From positions 3,735,927 to 3,799,926 of the forward strand of contig NC_063062.1 of assembly GCF_018812025.1 (NCBI RefSeq): DNA of 64,000 bases, written 5' to 3'. Position numbers and translations under genes: made by a program. The notes under the pieces were generated by a model, which worked only from the letters and a program-made list of their open reading frames with translations, was not told the origin of the DNA and did no database searches. Positions within the stretch are counted from its first letter, which is position 1. Every line of letters begins with the position of its first letter. Source of the DNA: Megalobrama amblycephala (lineage: Eukaryota; Chordata; Actinopteri; Cypriniformes; Xenocyprididae). Below are positions 30,301 to 41,902 of the stretch, piece by piece.

Positions 30301-33300
30301 TGAAGGTATGGCTTTGAATAAACCAATAAAATGGCTTTTTGTTTTGTTTTTTGTTTTTTTACATAATATAGCTTGGATTTTAAACATCTTTAATGATTGT
30401 GTAGATGACTCTGAAAAGTACTCATATAGTACTTGTATATTATTAATATTATTAAAGAGGACCTATTATGTCCCTTTTACAAGATGTAATATACGTCTCT
30501 GGTGTCCCCAGAATGTGTCTGTTAAGCTTCACCTCAAAATATCCCACAGATCATTTATTAAAGCTTTGTCAAATTTGCCCCTATTTATGTTTGAGCAAAA
30601 TCACACCGTTTTTGTGTGTGTCCCTTTAAATGCAAATGAGCTGTTCTTTCCAGAAGAGGGCGGAGCTTTAACAGCTTGTGCTTTGGTTGCGCAACAACAA
30701 AGCTGGAGAATCTCATGCGGCCAAATTGAGGATTGTCAGTAACTGTGAATTGACCCTCGTTTGTGAAGCAGTCCGGCGTAAAATGACGGCATGATAACAA
30801 CACTCTACTACAACAACTCTTCCTCTTCTCTAAAGCAGCCCAACATGGCCTCACCCCCTTTGTTGTGTGTTCCCAGGGGCAGGGTTCATGTAATTTTGGG
30901 GTTTGTGATGTCACTAACCCAGGAAGAAGCTCATTGTAGTCCTTAAAATGCATGCAAATTGTGCAACAGAACTTACTATCATAGGTGTTGTGAGGCTTTC
31001 TCTCGTAAGATACATCCAGATCTGTTTCGTTCCACTTGGAGGGGTTCTTCTGCCTCTGCATTCCCTCCTCTGAAAGATGGAAGTAAAAACCGATGAGGGA
31101 ACAAACAATAAACCAAAAAAGCAAACTTGCAACCAAAGACCTTTGGACCCCACTGTATACTCCTAAAAATAGATGTTCCAAAAGGGGGTTTTCACAGCAA
31201 ATAGAAGAATCATTTTGGGTTTCCCAAATAATTTCAGTAAAAAAAAAAAACACATTTTTGAAGAAAAAATGTGTGAAGAAAAATTTAAAGAACCTTTTCC
31301 ACTTTAAAGAACCTTTATTCAGTGGAAAGGTTCTATAGATTCTTCGTGGAACCATAAATGACAGTAAAGAGTCTTCATTTTTAAGAGCATACAGTGTATT
31401 TATATACATTTGATACACTCAAAATCCCAAATACCTAATGGTCTGAATGGCTGGAAGTTGCGTGGTAGAGTATTGGCTGATGGTTGAATAAAAGGCTGAG
31501 GGGAAGGAGCTCGATCCAACCTTGGTGACCTGTGCATCGGAGACAAGCTAGCTGAGGGCTGAAGCAAGTTGCGAGATGTTTTGGTGTCGTATGTAGGGCT
31601 GGATAAGGGCGACAGTTCCCCATAGCTCAACGATCCTCTCGGGCTTCGATCTTGCGGCCTCACCGGCATCTGTGTCGTTCGTCTCATCGTATTTGGAGAC
31701 ATATTAGGGGGTGTCTTTTGATCGATGGAATATCGGGAATCTGAGACGTCTTTACGTTGCATGAAAGGGGAGCGCTGCTGGATTAAAGGACCGGGAGATG
31801 AAGGCCTAAATTTCATGTTGTCTAGGCTAGGTGCAGAAGATGAAGATCGCATCATGAAGGCAGGAGGACTGTCCAGGTTGGATTCTTTCCTGCTGCTGGT
31901 GGAGTCTAAGCTCTGGCTGCTCGTGGTGCTCTGGGGGAAGGGGACACTTGTCTTGATGTTCTCATTTCCATTCTTGTTTGCGCTGTACAAACTGCTGTTG
32001 CCATTGCTGCTGCTCTGGGGTTTGGGGTCAGAACTCTACAATAAACAGAACAAGGAAAACATCATGATGTTGGTTTCAAAATACACTAGAACAATATTTT
32101 GCCACATATCCATTATCTAAAACTGTGTTATGTAGATATAAACTATTTTGACATATTTTCAGGTATGAAGGATTGATTTATATTATTTAAATTTGATTAT
32201 GATTACACCTTTTTAACTTTAGCTAGTGTGTAATGTTGCTGTTTTTAAGCATAAATGTCATCTGCAAAGTTACGACGCTCAATGCTCAGAAATCGCTTTT
32301 TAAGGATTACAACAAATGGCTGGTAGGGACTACAACAAGCCTCTTCCTGGGTTGGTGACATCACAAACCCTAATATTTACATAAACCCCGCCCCCGGGAA
32401 CGCACAACAAAGGGGGTGTGGCCATGTTGGGCTGCTTTAGAGAAGAGGAAGAGTTGTTGTAGTAGAGTGTTGTTATCATGCCGTCATTTCAAACGAGGGT
32501 CAATTCAACGCTGGATTTGCACAAAAGATTAAAATGACGACACATGCGAGTCGATGAGTTGAATCAACTCCACAGCAACTACATAAATTTATCCATTAAC
32601 CATTCAGAAACGTCCAGTTTCATTCTAAAGTCCCTGAGTCTCTCCATCAGTGTCGACTCCGGTTTGAACAATGTAAGGCTGAACACCGTTACTGACAATC
32701 CTCATTTTGGCTGCGTGAGATTCTCCAGCTTTGTTGTTGTTGAGCAACCGAAGCGTGAGCTGTTAAAGCCCCGCCCTCTTCTGGAAAGAGGGCCGGGAGC
32801 AGCAGCTCATTTGCATTTAAAGGGACACACACAAAAATGGCGAGTGTTTTTGCTCACATCCAAATAGGGGCAAATTTGCCAAGCTATAATAAATGATCTG
32901 TGGGGTATTTTGAGCTGAAACTTCACAGACACATTCTGGAGACACCAGAGACTTATATTACATCTTGTAAAAGGGGCATTACAGGTCTTCTTTAATGATA
33001 ATAATTCATGATAATTTATGATTTGGAAAATTAATTCAACATTAATAATAATAATACATTTTCTTGAGCATCAAATCAGGATATTAGAATGATTTCTAAA
33101 GGATCATGTGTGACAGAAGACTGGTGTAATGATGCTGAAAATTCAGCTTGGCATCACACGATGCAAATTACGTTTTAAAACATTAAATTGTGATAATATT
33201 TCACAATATTACTGTTTTTAATGTATTTTTAGCAAATAAATGCAGCCTTGGAGAGCATAAGATATATAAATATAATATGTATGTTACTTTTCCCAACCCT

Positions 33301-33942
33301 AGCTGTAATTGGTTACTACATTGTTTGTATTATATTTTATAGTTGTTTTGCAGGTCATTTAAATTGTGTGTAAAAATATGTAATCCATATAGTCTCCTGA
33401 TTAACATGAAACTGCATGAATAATGATTATATATTTGTATCATATTGCACCACAAGATGTTATTATCACTGCTTGAAATGTCAACTACCAAAATAAGATA
33501 GCAAAACGGCTCAGTCTTGTGATCTGTACCTGTGCTGTAGTGGTTTGCACAACAGGAGTGGCTTCCGACAAGAGAGAGCTGAACTCCCGTGACAGTTCAT
33601 CCGCTGTGGCCAAAGATGCGCTCAGTTCATCGTTGATGGACTGAACTACAACATACACACACAAACATTGAGTAAATATACAATAGTGATTGTAGGCAGT
33701 CAGACAAACTGACAAACATGATGTAACAAGTCACTCCCGAACTATGCGGCACCTTATTTGCCATTTTGTAAACATTCACAAGGACTGAAAAATCTTAGCA
33801 TGCTTAGACAAGTAATTATATTAAGATAACTGCTGCTTCATGTCCTGTCCTAGATTGCCTCTGCATAGGAATGAAGCATAACTGCTGGTGTACTGAAATA
33901 CTCACACAAGAAGTTGCTGCCAAAGCTGCCCTGGGAGTTCAT
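21330..33942 (-). CDS. ppp1r13l: PPP1R13L / iASPP, ankyrin-SH3 regulator of p53 (12 coding exons)
   Basis: iASPP binds p53-family proteins, NF-kB p65 and PP1 through C-terminal ankyrin repeats and an SH3 domain, and restrains p53-driven apoptosis. Coding exons on the minus strand, in transcript order: 33942-33906, 33645-33530, 32035-31435, 31069-30977, 30119-30043, 29560-29194, 27745-27288, 27190-27053, 25112-24979, 24892-24726, 24363-24170, 21365-21330. All have AG/GT boundaries, and phases join into 805 codons plus TGA. Residues 1-580 are Ser/Pro-rich and disordered-looking ([13 protein letters not shown] near 390). Ankyrin repeats cover about 610-725 ([32 protein letters not shown]) and SH3 about 737-800 ([24 protein letters not shown]). 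RRAHLSPL stands where ASPP2 has its RVKF PP1 motif, and NYFGLF-type SH3 residues also favour iASPP over ASPP1/2. The start ATG (MNSQGSFG) opens a 37-nt coding exon. Upstream non-coding exons were not established. Introns hold several transposons. Confidence 0.93.
21598..22291. mobile_element. TTAA-bounded element in the last ppp1r13l intron
   Basis: The left end is TTAAAGGTACAGTAAGCGAT and the right end is the inverted ATCGCTTACTTGCATCTTTAA, with TTAA at both boundaries. It contains a shorter related insertion at about 21899-22037. The interior has only short open frames. Confidence 0.7.
21899..22037. mobile_element. short relative of the 11685-12671 element, nested
   Basis: AAGGTGCAATATGTAAAATT at the left and the inverted ACATATTGCATATTAA at the right match the ends of the element at 11685-12671. 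The inner phrase GCAGTAAAATATCCAAAA is shared, as is AAGCTA-GCCTTTGTTTTGAAT near the right end. It appears to be an internally deleted copy. Confidence 0.6.
22766..23680. mobile_element. hAT-like element with perfect 8-bp target duplication
   Basis: The termini are TATGGATGGGAGGG and the inverted GATTCCCACCCCTA. The octamer GTAATAAC lies at both 22758-22765 and 23681-23688. The left end carries a run of about 20 G. Subterminal AATCGAATCG-type words occur at both ends. No transposase is visible. It lies in the last intron of ppp1r13l. Confidence 0.8.
25250..26235. mobile_element. TTAA-bounded element (TTAAAGGTGCCC family) in a ppp1r13l intron
   Basis: The left end is TTAAAGGTGCCCTTGATTC and the right end is the inverted TTGGGCACCTTTAA. 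It is in opposite internal orientation to the copies at 36620-37589 and 44869-47249. A shared internal phrase is AATTGTCTTTCTAAAAG and its complement. It has no transposase and sits between exons 8 and 9. Confidence 0.75.
27880..27945 (+). repeat. short widespread fish repeat
   Basis: GCATTTGGCAGACGCTTTTA followed by TCCAAAGTGACTTACATTGC is a phrase found scattered through many fish genomes. Here it is a short copy in the intron between exons 6 and 7 of ppp1r13l. Its parent element class is not assigned. Confidence 0.5.
28337..29062. mobile_element. non-autonomous TIR-like element in a ppp1r13l intron
   Basis: The left end begins CCCCGGCACAATGCAACAC. The right part carries GCACCTGCGCTTCAGACCAT and ends near CAGGGCCCTATA. 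Several internal blocks are inverted (TTCGCTAGTTTCAGCC against GTTGTTAAACTAGC). The family is common in cyprinids; the superfamily is uncertain. Confidence 0.45.
30452..30950. mobile_element. truncated TTAA-type element next to a ppp1r13l exon
   Basis: It begins TTAAAGAGGACCTATTATG and continues with CCAGAATGTGTCTGTTAAGC. It shares most of its sequence, inverted, with 32205-32995. Recognisable similarity stops near 30950, about 25-30 bp from the splice donor of the exon at 30977-31069. Confidence 0.6.
32205..32995. mobile_element. TTAA-type element, inverted copy
   Basis: It ends at TTAA (32992-32995), preceded by GTAAAAGGGGCATTACAGG. It is inverted relative to 30452-30950, with shared phrases such as GGGTTGGTGACATCACAAAC and AGAGGAAGAGTTGTTGTAGT. 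The left boundary is approximate. It lies in the intron between exons 2 and 3 of ppp1r13l. Confidence 0.6.
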
Positions 33943-36359
33943 GGTGTTTGTGTTTCTGTAGATGTGACCTCTAATTCATTCAACACACAGCCTGAGTGAA
34001 AACAGGAAGATCAGATCAATCTTTCATTGTCCATCATAATCTAAACAGCATACCTGATTCAGTCGTATCATTGTTAGGAAGTGCATGCTTTCGGACTCAA
34101 AACAGAAATATTAAATCACTTGTTCTCCATTCTATTATTTACTTATTTGATGCTAAATCACTTTTTATTTAGTTCTGACAGTAAACACTTCTTTACCCTT
34201 TTAAAGTCCTTCTGACTATGTTGAACCTCATAAACACATTGTCATATGAACCAGTCTGTAACAACACTAATTTAAATCTCACAAGCCATCTTTTCAACAA
34301 AACATCTTTTACTTTTGTCTAAATTTTTCTTTCTTTTTGTTTGCTTTTCAATTAAGTAGCCCAACGGTGTGACAATTTAATTTTAAATAGTAAAAATATA
34401 GTCTCCCAAATAATATAATCATAAAAAAGTGTGCAATAATTATACAAGAAATAGAAATTACTATATACATCAGTTTTTTTGGAAATAAATTAATATTTTT
34501 TTCACTACGGCTGTATTAAATTGATCAAAAGTGACAGAAAAGACTTTTACATTGTAACAAAAGATCGCCATTTCAAATAAATCCTGTTATTTTGAACTTT
34601 CTATTAATTAAAAAAAAAAATCTATAAAAAAAAATGTAGGTTTCCACAAAAATATTAAGCAGCACAGCTGTTTTCAGTATTGATACTAATCTGAAATGTT
34701 TCTTGAGCAGCAAATCAGCATATTAGAATGATTTCTGAAGGATCACGTGACACTGAAGACTGGAGTAACGATGCTGAACATTTTTTAAATATTTGAAAAC
34801 AGAAAACAACTACTTTAAATTGTAATGATATTGAAATGTAAACAGTATTGCTGTTTTTATTGCAGTTTGATTAAATAAATGGACAATTCCATGCAAAGTT
34901 CATCCTTACCATGAAAAAAAAAAAAAGTTTTTACCAAAAGAACAAAAACTTTTTAAGTTGTCCATTTAGGTCTGTAATATACTGTATTGATGTGCTTTAA
35001 CACAAATTTTAAGAAAATTGCCTTGTTTATCCACCACATATGAAATGTTCAACCAACCATGTTTCATGCTTTCAAAAAAGGGATCAAAGACCCCCTTTTT
35101 TAAACTGTATTTCAACAGTAAGCATTGCACACGCTTGTCAACATGAGAAATAATCCATAACCATTTGCAATAGACCTACAGGGTATAAAGTTGTATAAAG
35201 TTGATTATATCTGCATGTGGTGGTTTAAATTCCTGCTTAAGGTATCTGTGAAAGTTTTAAAGCAGTCTTCTGAGCTGGTTTCAGAGCGGTTACGTCCGCA
35301 ACGTTGTATTTTCTCATAAATGCGAACATGAAAAATTAAATAAAATTATTATTTTATGCTCTTTGGAGAGCCAACCCTTCTTCATCCGGTGGGCAGTATT
35401 ACTTTTGGATTGCGCAGTGTAATTCACAGAATTCCTAAAAAATATGTTGACACCTAAAACTTGGTGACTTCTTTTGTCACATCCATAATGAGTGCATATT
35501 TCCCTGATCAAAAATATAAAACGATTGTATAGACTGAAATTTTTCTAATGTCTGGACTCCTTTAATAAGGGACTATGAATATATAAATAGACGGTTCAAT
35601 ATGTTGGTATTAAATGCATTCTCTGAGAATTTATTTTTCAAGTTTTGACTGCAAATGTCACATCCATAACGCTGAAATTGCCCAAATGCAGCCTTGCATT
35701 TATTCTGCAATGGTGAAGAAATAAAACAAGCCAAACCTACTAAAACTTACATACAGCAGGACTTTCTAATGCATTCCAACACCTCCAGTTCAAAGAAACG
35801 CCCTGCAACCTCCAACATCTACTTCTTTACACTGTAATTAACTGTCTGCTACTGAAGGCTTTTGAATCAAGAGCTACAACCCTGAGGCAAGTGACACTAC
35901 TTACCCAACATACAGACGATCATATAGACATGTGCTGTGCATAGAGACTGATTTTATGCATATCTGAGTGAGTGACATAAGACATGTTTTGTTAGAATTT
36001 CACCCTCTGTAAATAAATAAATTTAAAAAAAACAGATGTGTATTAGTAATTTGTCTGTTCTTTGTGCAGTTTTCGATTATGGAAGTTCATCACTCGTTTT
36101 ACAAAGTTAAACAACATGCTACAACATGCAAATGTTGTCCTTTGTGAAACAATGACTTCTAAATATCATTAAGCTGATATCTGGTGAACTTTAAATGGGA
36201 ATATATTAGTTGCTTCCTAAAGACTCATTCACTTCCATAAGCTTCTTTGTTCTGACACTTTCACACTTCACAGTGTAGTAAACTGTTTATGTCCGTACTC
36301 GTGCTTTTGTGCTCTCTTTCCAAACAGAACATGTACTCAGGGCACTGACTCAAGCTCTC
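33943..36359. other. upstream region of ppp1r13l, promoter not located
   Basis: The bases just above the start codon read on the minus strand as a possible acceptor (TTTTCACTCAG near 33993) followed by 5' UTR, so the first exon is probably non-coding and further upstream. One candidate donor is TGTAT|GTAAGT near 35750 on the minus strand, but nothing else supports it. A widespread interspersed repeat lies at about 34560-34880 (CATATTAGAATGATTTCTGA). There is no CpG-rich island. Confidence 0.4.
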
Positions 36360-38060
36360 CATCTTGTTTACTTTGTCAAGATCTAGAGAGCATTGCCCGA
36401 CCGGGTCAAAAATTATATCTATGAACAATTTCAGTCAGGATTCAGGCCTCATCATAGCACAGAAACCGTGCTTGTTAAAATTACAAATGACTTTGAGCTT
36501 CTGACCAAGGCTGTATCTCAATACTAGTGTTACTTGATCTCAGTGCTGCGTTCGACACTATAGATCATAAAGTACTCTTAGATCAACTACAGTATTACAT
36601 CGATATTCAGGGACAGACATTAAAGGTGCCCTAGATTATGTTTTTAAAAGATGTAATATAAGTCTAAGGTGTCCCCTGAATGTGTCTGTGAAGTTTCAGC
36701 TCAAAATACCCCATAGATTTTTTTTAATTAATTTTTTTAACTGCCTATTTTGGGGCATCATTATAAACGCGCCGATTTATGCTGTGGCCCCTTTAAATCC
36801 CGTGCTCTCCGCCCACAGAGCTCGCGCTTGCCTTAAACAGTGCCTTAAAGTTTACACAGCTAATATAACCCTCAAAATGGATCTTTACAAAGTGTTCGTC
36901 ATGCATGCGGCATGCATGCGTCGGATTATGTGAGTATTGTATACTGTTATATTGTTTTGATTCTGAAAGAGTTTGAGGCTATGCTGCGTGGCTAAAGCTA
37001 ACATTACACACTGTTGGAGAGATTTATAAAGAATGAAGTTGTGTTTATGAATTATACAGACTGCAAGTGTTTAAAAATGAAAATAGCGACGGCTCTTGTC
37101 TCCGTGAATACAGTAATAAACAATGGTAACTTTAACCACATTTAACAGTACATTAGCAAAATGCTAACGAAACATTTAGAAAGACAATTTACAAATATCA
37201 CAAAAAATATCATGATATCATGGATCATGTCAGTTATTATTGCTCCATCTGCCATTTTTCGCTGTTGTTCTTGCTTGCTTACCTAGTTTGTTGATTCAGC
37301 TATGCACATCCAGACGTTCTGCCCTTGTCTAATGCCTTTCATAATGTTGGGAACGTGGGCTTATGCAAATATTGGGGGCGTACATATTAATGATCCTGAC
37401 TGTTACGTAACAGTCGGTGTTATGTTGAGATTCGCCTGTTTTCCGGAGGTCTTTTAAACAAATGAGATTTACATAAGAAGGAGGAAACAATGGAGTTTGA
37501 GACTCACTGTATGTCATTTCCATGTACTGAACTCTTGTTATTTAACTATGCCAAGATAGATTCAATTTTTCATTCGAGGGCACCTTTAAGGTGGTTTAGA
37601 TAGTACCTTTCAGGCCGTTACCATTTTGTTTATTTAAACGGGAAAAAATCTAAGATAACATCAGTAAATTATGGAGTGCCACAAGGATCTGTGTTAGGCC
37701 CTCTGTTGTTTTCAATATATATGCTTGCCTGCCACTTGGTAATATTATAAGAAAACATGGAATTAGTTTCCACTGCTATGCTGATGATACTCGACCAGAT
37801 GAAATATCTAATTGTCCAAGTTGGCAGAGTGTGTTAAAGATATTGGATGACCAGTAATTTTCTTCTATTAAATTCAGACAAGACCAAGGTATTACTTATT
37901 GGACTAAAAACCTGTACACAGAATATCGGATACAATCTGCATATAGAAGGATGTACTGTTACTTCATTCTCTACCTTTCATATGTTACTAAAACAGCCTT
38001 CTGCAGGCATCTCGAGTTTACAGCCTCCACCAATAAAGTTTTGGCATGTGAAACTCCATG
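36360..38060 (+). pseudogene. LINE (L2-like) reverse-transcriptase remnant, interrupted
   Basis: Translated pieces resemble a LINE reverse transcriptase: NFSQDSGLIIAQKPCL-like text upstream, then a [16 protein letters not shown] block at about 36535-36570. After the interruption come [20 protein letters not shown] at about 37645-37700 and a CYADDT catalytic box at about 37770. Frameshifts and stops break it. A TTAA-bounded element occupies 36620-37589 inside the domain. It is dead. The L2/CR1-like placement is by remembered motif style. Confidence 0.75.
36620..37589. mobile_element. TTAA-bounded element (TTAAAGGTGCCC family) inside the LINE remnant
   Basis: The left end is TTAAAGGTGCCCTAGATTA and the right end is the inverted GAGGGCACCTTTAA. 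Removing it, with one TTAA retained, brings the two halves of the reverse-transcriptase remnant together. It carries the same interior as 25250-26235 in reverse orientation. Confidence 0.8.
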
Positions 38061-38277
38061 ACTCAAGAGATTTCTTGCGAAGACTTTTTCCACAACAGAT
38101 GTTGTTTTTAATTGTTTTTCTCAACTCAAATTAATTTTCAGGAATTCCAAATATGTTGCGTGCTTTTTGAATTCATGCCCCAGATCAATTTTATTGTAAC
38201 AATAAGGTTTCATTTGTTAACATTGGTTAATGCTGTAAAAATATATTGCTCATTGTTAATTTATGTTAGTTTATGCA

Positions 38278-38970
38278 TTAAAGGGATAGTTCACCCAAAA
38301 ATGAAAATTTGATGTTTATCTGTTTATCCCCAGCGCATCCAAGATGTAGGTGACTTTGTTTCTTCAGTAGAACACAAATGATGATTTTTAACTCCAACCG
38401 TTGCCGTCTGTCAGTCAAATAATGCTAATGGATGGGAACTTCTACTATAAGAGTAAATCAAACTTGCATAGACAAGTCCAAATTAAACCCTGCGGCTCGT
38501 GACGACACATTGATGTCCTAATACACGAAACGATCGGTTTGTGCAATAAACCGAACAGTATTTATATCATTTTTTAACTCTAATAACACCACTATGTCCA
38601 ACCGCGTTCAGCATTCGCTTAGTGAGGTCTGATCGCGCTCTGACAGCGGCAGTGATGTCTCGCGCATATACTTCAATGAGAGCGAGACATCACTGCTGCT
38701 GTCAGAGCGCGATCAGACCTCACTAACGAGTGCTGCATGCGGTTGGACATAGTGGTGTATTAGAGTTAAAAATGATATAAATACTGTTCGGTTTCTCGCA
38801 CAAACCGATCATTTCGTGTCTTAGGACGTGATCGTGTCGTCACGATCCGCAGGGTTTAATTTGGACTTGTCTATGCAAGTTTTATTTACTCTTATAGTAG
38901 AAGTTCCCATTCACTCCCATTATTTGACTGACAGACGGCAACGGTTGGAGTTAAAAATGCAATAAATTAA
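38278..38970. repeat. long near-perfect palindrome (arms about 280 bp)
   Basis: The element starts TTAAAGGGATAGTTCACCC, and the palindromic part spans 38384-38958 with its centre near 38671. Examples are TCCAACCGTTGCCGTCTGTC at about 38393, mirrored by GACAGACGGCAACGGTTGGA at about 38929, and TCAGAGCGCGATCAGACCTC near 38703, mirrored near 38635. The spacer is only a few bases. Transcribed RNA would form a long hairpin. There is no coding potential. Confidence 0.85.
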
Positions 38971-38997
38971 AGAGACAGAAATTAGTAAATAACTGTA

Positions 38998-39440
38998 ACT
39001 TTTATACACAGATAACCGCTCAGAAGTTTGTACTTTTTTATTTAAAGAAGTCTTGTGATCACTAAGACTGCATTTATTTGATCAAAAATGCAGTAAAAAC
39101 ATCTTTTTGCTATTTTAGTATATTTTATCCATTATTATTATTATTATTATTATATGTAATTTATTCCAGTGATCAAAGCTGAATTTTCAGCATCATTACT
39201 ATCTACATTACTAGTGTCACATGATCCTTCAGAAAGCACTCTAATATGATGATTTACTGCAAGAAACATGTGAAAGTTGTTATGCTTAATATTTTTGTGG
39301 AAACTATGATTGATTTTTTTATTATTTGACATAGATGTAAAAGTTTTACTGTAACCTCTGATCAACTTAATGCAATCCTGGCTGAATAAAAGTATAAAAA
39401 AAAAAATCAGACCATAAACTTTTGAACAGTAGTATATATG
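38998..39440 (-). repeat. copy of an abundant cyprinid interspersed repeat
   Basis: The stretch holds CAAAGCTGAATTTTCAGCAT, the CACATGATCCTTCAGAAA block and the AACTTTTGAACAGTAGT end. Other copies or parts are at about 6640-6930, 33050-33270, 34560-34880, 59085-59580 and 63160-63260. No coding sequence is seen. Confidence 0.65.
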
Positions 39441-41902
39441 TAATTACCTTCTATTCAATGAGTTTCTCATCCTTTTTAAAAGCTTAATATAAACAAATTG
39501 AAATTATGCACTGTGCAATCAGTGATGAATGATATAATGCTTCTTTTTAACAAGCATGTGCAACAACATCTACTAACACATTAGGTGTTATTTCACTTTG
39601 CACGTTGTTCTGAATGCATCACGGTCATAAAAAAAAAAAAAAAAAATGAACATTTCCAAGGACAGCACTAGCGACAGACATCTAAGCACAATAGTCTTCA
39701 GCCCCCCCCTATCAGTATTCTCACACACTCTCTTTTGTTCCTCATCTAATCTTAATCCCTGATCTTCACCTCTCATTCACTGCTCCACATACAGTACATT
39801 TGCCAATTGAGAGGTTAAGGCTATGCTTGACTGATAATTTAGCACTTTTGCGGTGCCGTTGGACTCAGATCGGTATAGCGAACCTGGAATGTGAAGTTAA
39901 GAGTGACAGAGGTTAATAATAACTCTCCTCCTGATGATAAGAAGACCTAGCCCATTCTGAGCCTGGGGCGGAAACCGTGACTAAAAGGCTAAAACAGACG
40001 CGCTTTCTACTGATGAATTAAGGTGTGGTGAAACTCTCTCAACACAGTTTCTTAATCAGTTACGCTTGTCCTTTAACCTGATCTGCATTTTTCTGAGATC
40101 ATTTATTTGCTTCTTGTAAATTGTTTAATCTTGGCTTCTGTCCTATAAATATAAAAATAGGCTTTGATTTATTATTTATGATTTATATAGGGCTGCAACA
40201 ACCGATCAGATTTGATTATAGATTTGATTATCAGTTAACTGCTGTGCACTGTGCATAGAAAACATCCACCAGATTAGTGCATGTGTGTTCCTTCTATCAG
40301 TTATCATTTAGTTTGTGCTTGTTTTTGTTTATTATTCATTTTGTAACTTCTGCTTTAACCCTCTGGTATTGTTCAATTGGGAGTCACACTTATTTTGTTT
40401 GCGGTCAAAAGTGACTAAACACCTAATAAAAGTTTTTATTTAATTTTTAGTGAAATCAATGTAATATATTTTTGTTCAATAATATTTTTTATTTTTTTAT
40501 TTTGTATTTTGAGAGAATTTTATGTTACTAATTAATATTTATGCTATAATTATTAGCAGTTTTTTGCCATTGAAAATAATACTATGTTTTTATTTTCTTT
40601 TTTTTTATTATTATTATTTTTCAATTAAACTGTATTTCATGTTAAAATAGAGACAAGGCCTTTAAAATCCAATTTTTTAAGGGAGATTAGTGCCATCAGG
40701 TGGGAGGAAAAAAAGAAAAACATCTGTAATGCCATGGTTTAACCACTAGATTTCTATATAACTCTATATAAAGATGGTTGTAAATTCAATGGTTGTTTTT
40801 AGACATTGTTTGGAGGACACCATTGTGCAAGATGTGGAATAACTTCTTTCTAAATTATTAAAATTAATTTACATTTGTAAAGAGTTAATACGTAGACAAG
40901 CTTAATCTTGTAGGCAAATTATTACAAAAACCAAAGAATAATAGATACAGATCAATCACTATCTACAGACGTGAAAACAAATGGTAGATTTTGTACCAAC
41001 TAAGCTGCATTGAGATCACCACACTTCTCCAGATGATTAATTAAAGGCATAGTTCACCCAACATTGACGATGTGGTCATCATTTACTCACCCTCATGTCA
41101 TTCCAAACATTGACTCACTTACTTCTGTAGAAGTCAAATATATTTTGAAAGACTTTATTTGTCCAAGACGTCAATGGAGTTCACTTTTATTTTGAAGCCA
41201 AATTACTTATTTTGTGTCAGACAGAAAAAGTAAGTCATACCATATGGAGCGACATAAAAACTGAGTGAGTAGCAGTAATAATTATAAGTTAACGTTCATG
41301 ACACATCTCAGACATGACGCTATCTCGTGGCATTGAAACCAACAAAAGTTATCATTGTAGAGACCACAAAAGTGTTTTATAGTCTAGCTGATAAGAACAA
41401 ACTAAGCCATGAATTCAAACAGCATGTAACAGGTTTGGAATTCATGTTGGACCTTGCCAAAAGAAGGTGTATAGATTTATAACCAGCTGAAATGGAGCAG
41501 CTCATCAGATGAAGAATATCAGTTACACAAATATGTAACCATTGAAAAATGGCCAAGTACAAAAGCTCAGAACTCCTGCAGTGAATGGCATTGATTACAT
41601 GGTTAATTTTAGATGACAATAAGTAGTGAAGCTTTTAGGATTTTGTTTCAAAACCTTGAAAGGCTGCTTCTGAGGGGGAGTGGATACTCGAGCAGTTCAT
41701 TCTGTTCTCACCAACCTTTCTCATGACAAGGACCACTGACTGGACACAAAAGATCCAAATCTTATGAACATCGCCCAACTGTCACCATGCACTCCTAAAA
41801 CTGCGGGTTGAACGTTCCTGTGACTAAAGTTCACCCAAAAATGACAATTCTGTCAACATTTACACACCCTCATGTTGTTCCAAACCTGTTTGACTTTTTT
41901 TT
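39441..41902. other. intergenic stretch without a recognisable gene
   Basis: AT-rich DNA with homopolymer runs (39628-39646) and repeat pieces such as GGCATAGTTCACCCAACATT near 41045 and AAGTTCACCCAAAAATGAC near 41828. No exon or conserved protein fragment was seen. Confidence 0.6.

Noticed and set aside
30585..31418. 277-codon minus-strand ORF
   Set aside because: It merges transposon and intron sequence with one real 93-bp ppp1r13l exon (30977-31069), which lies inside it.
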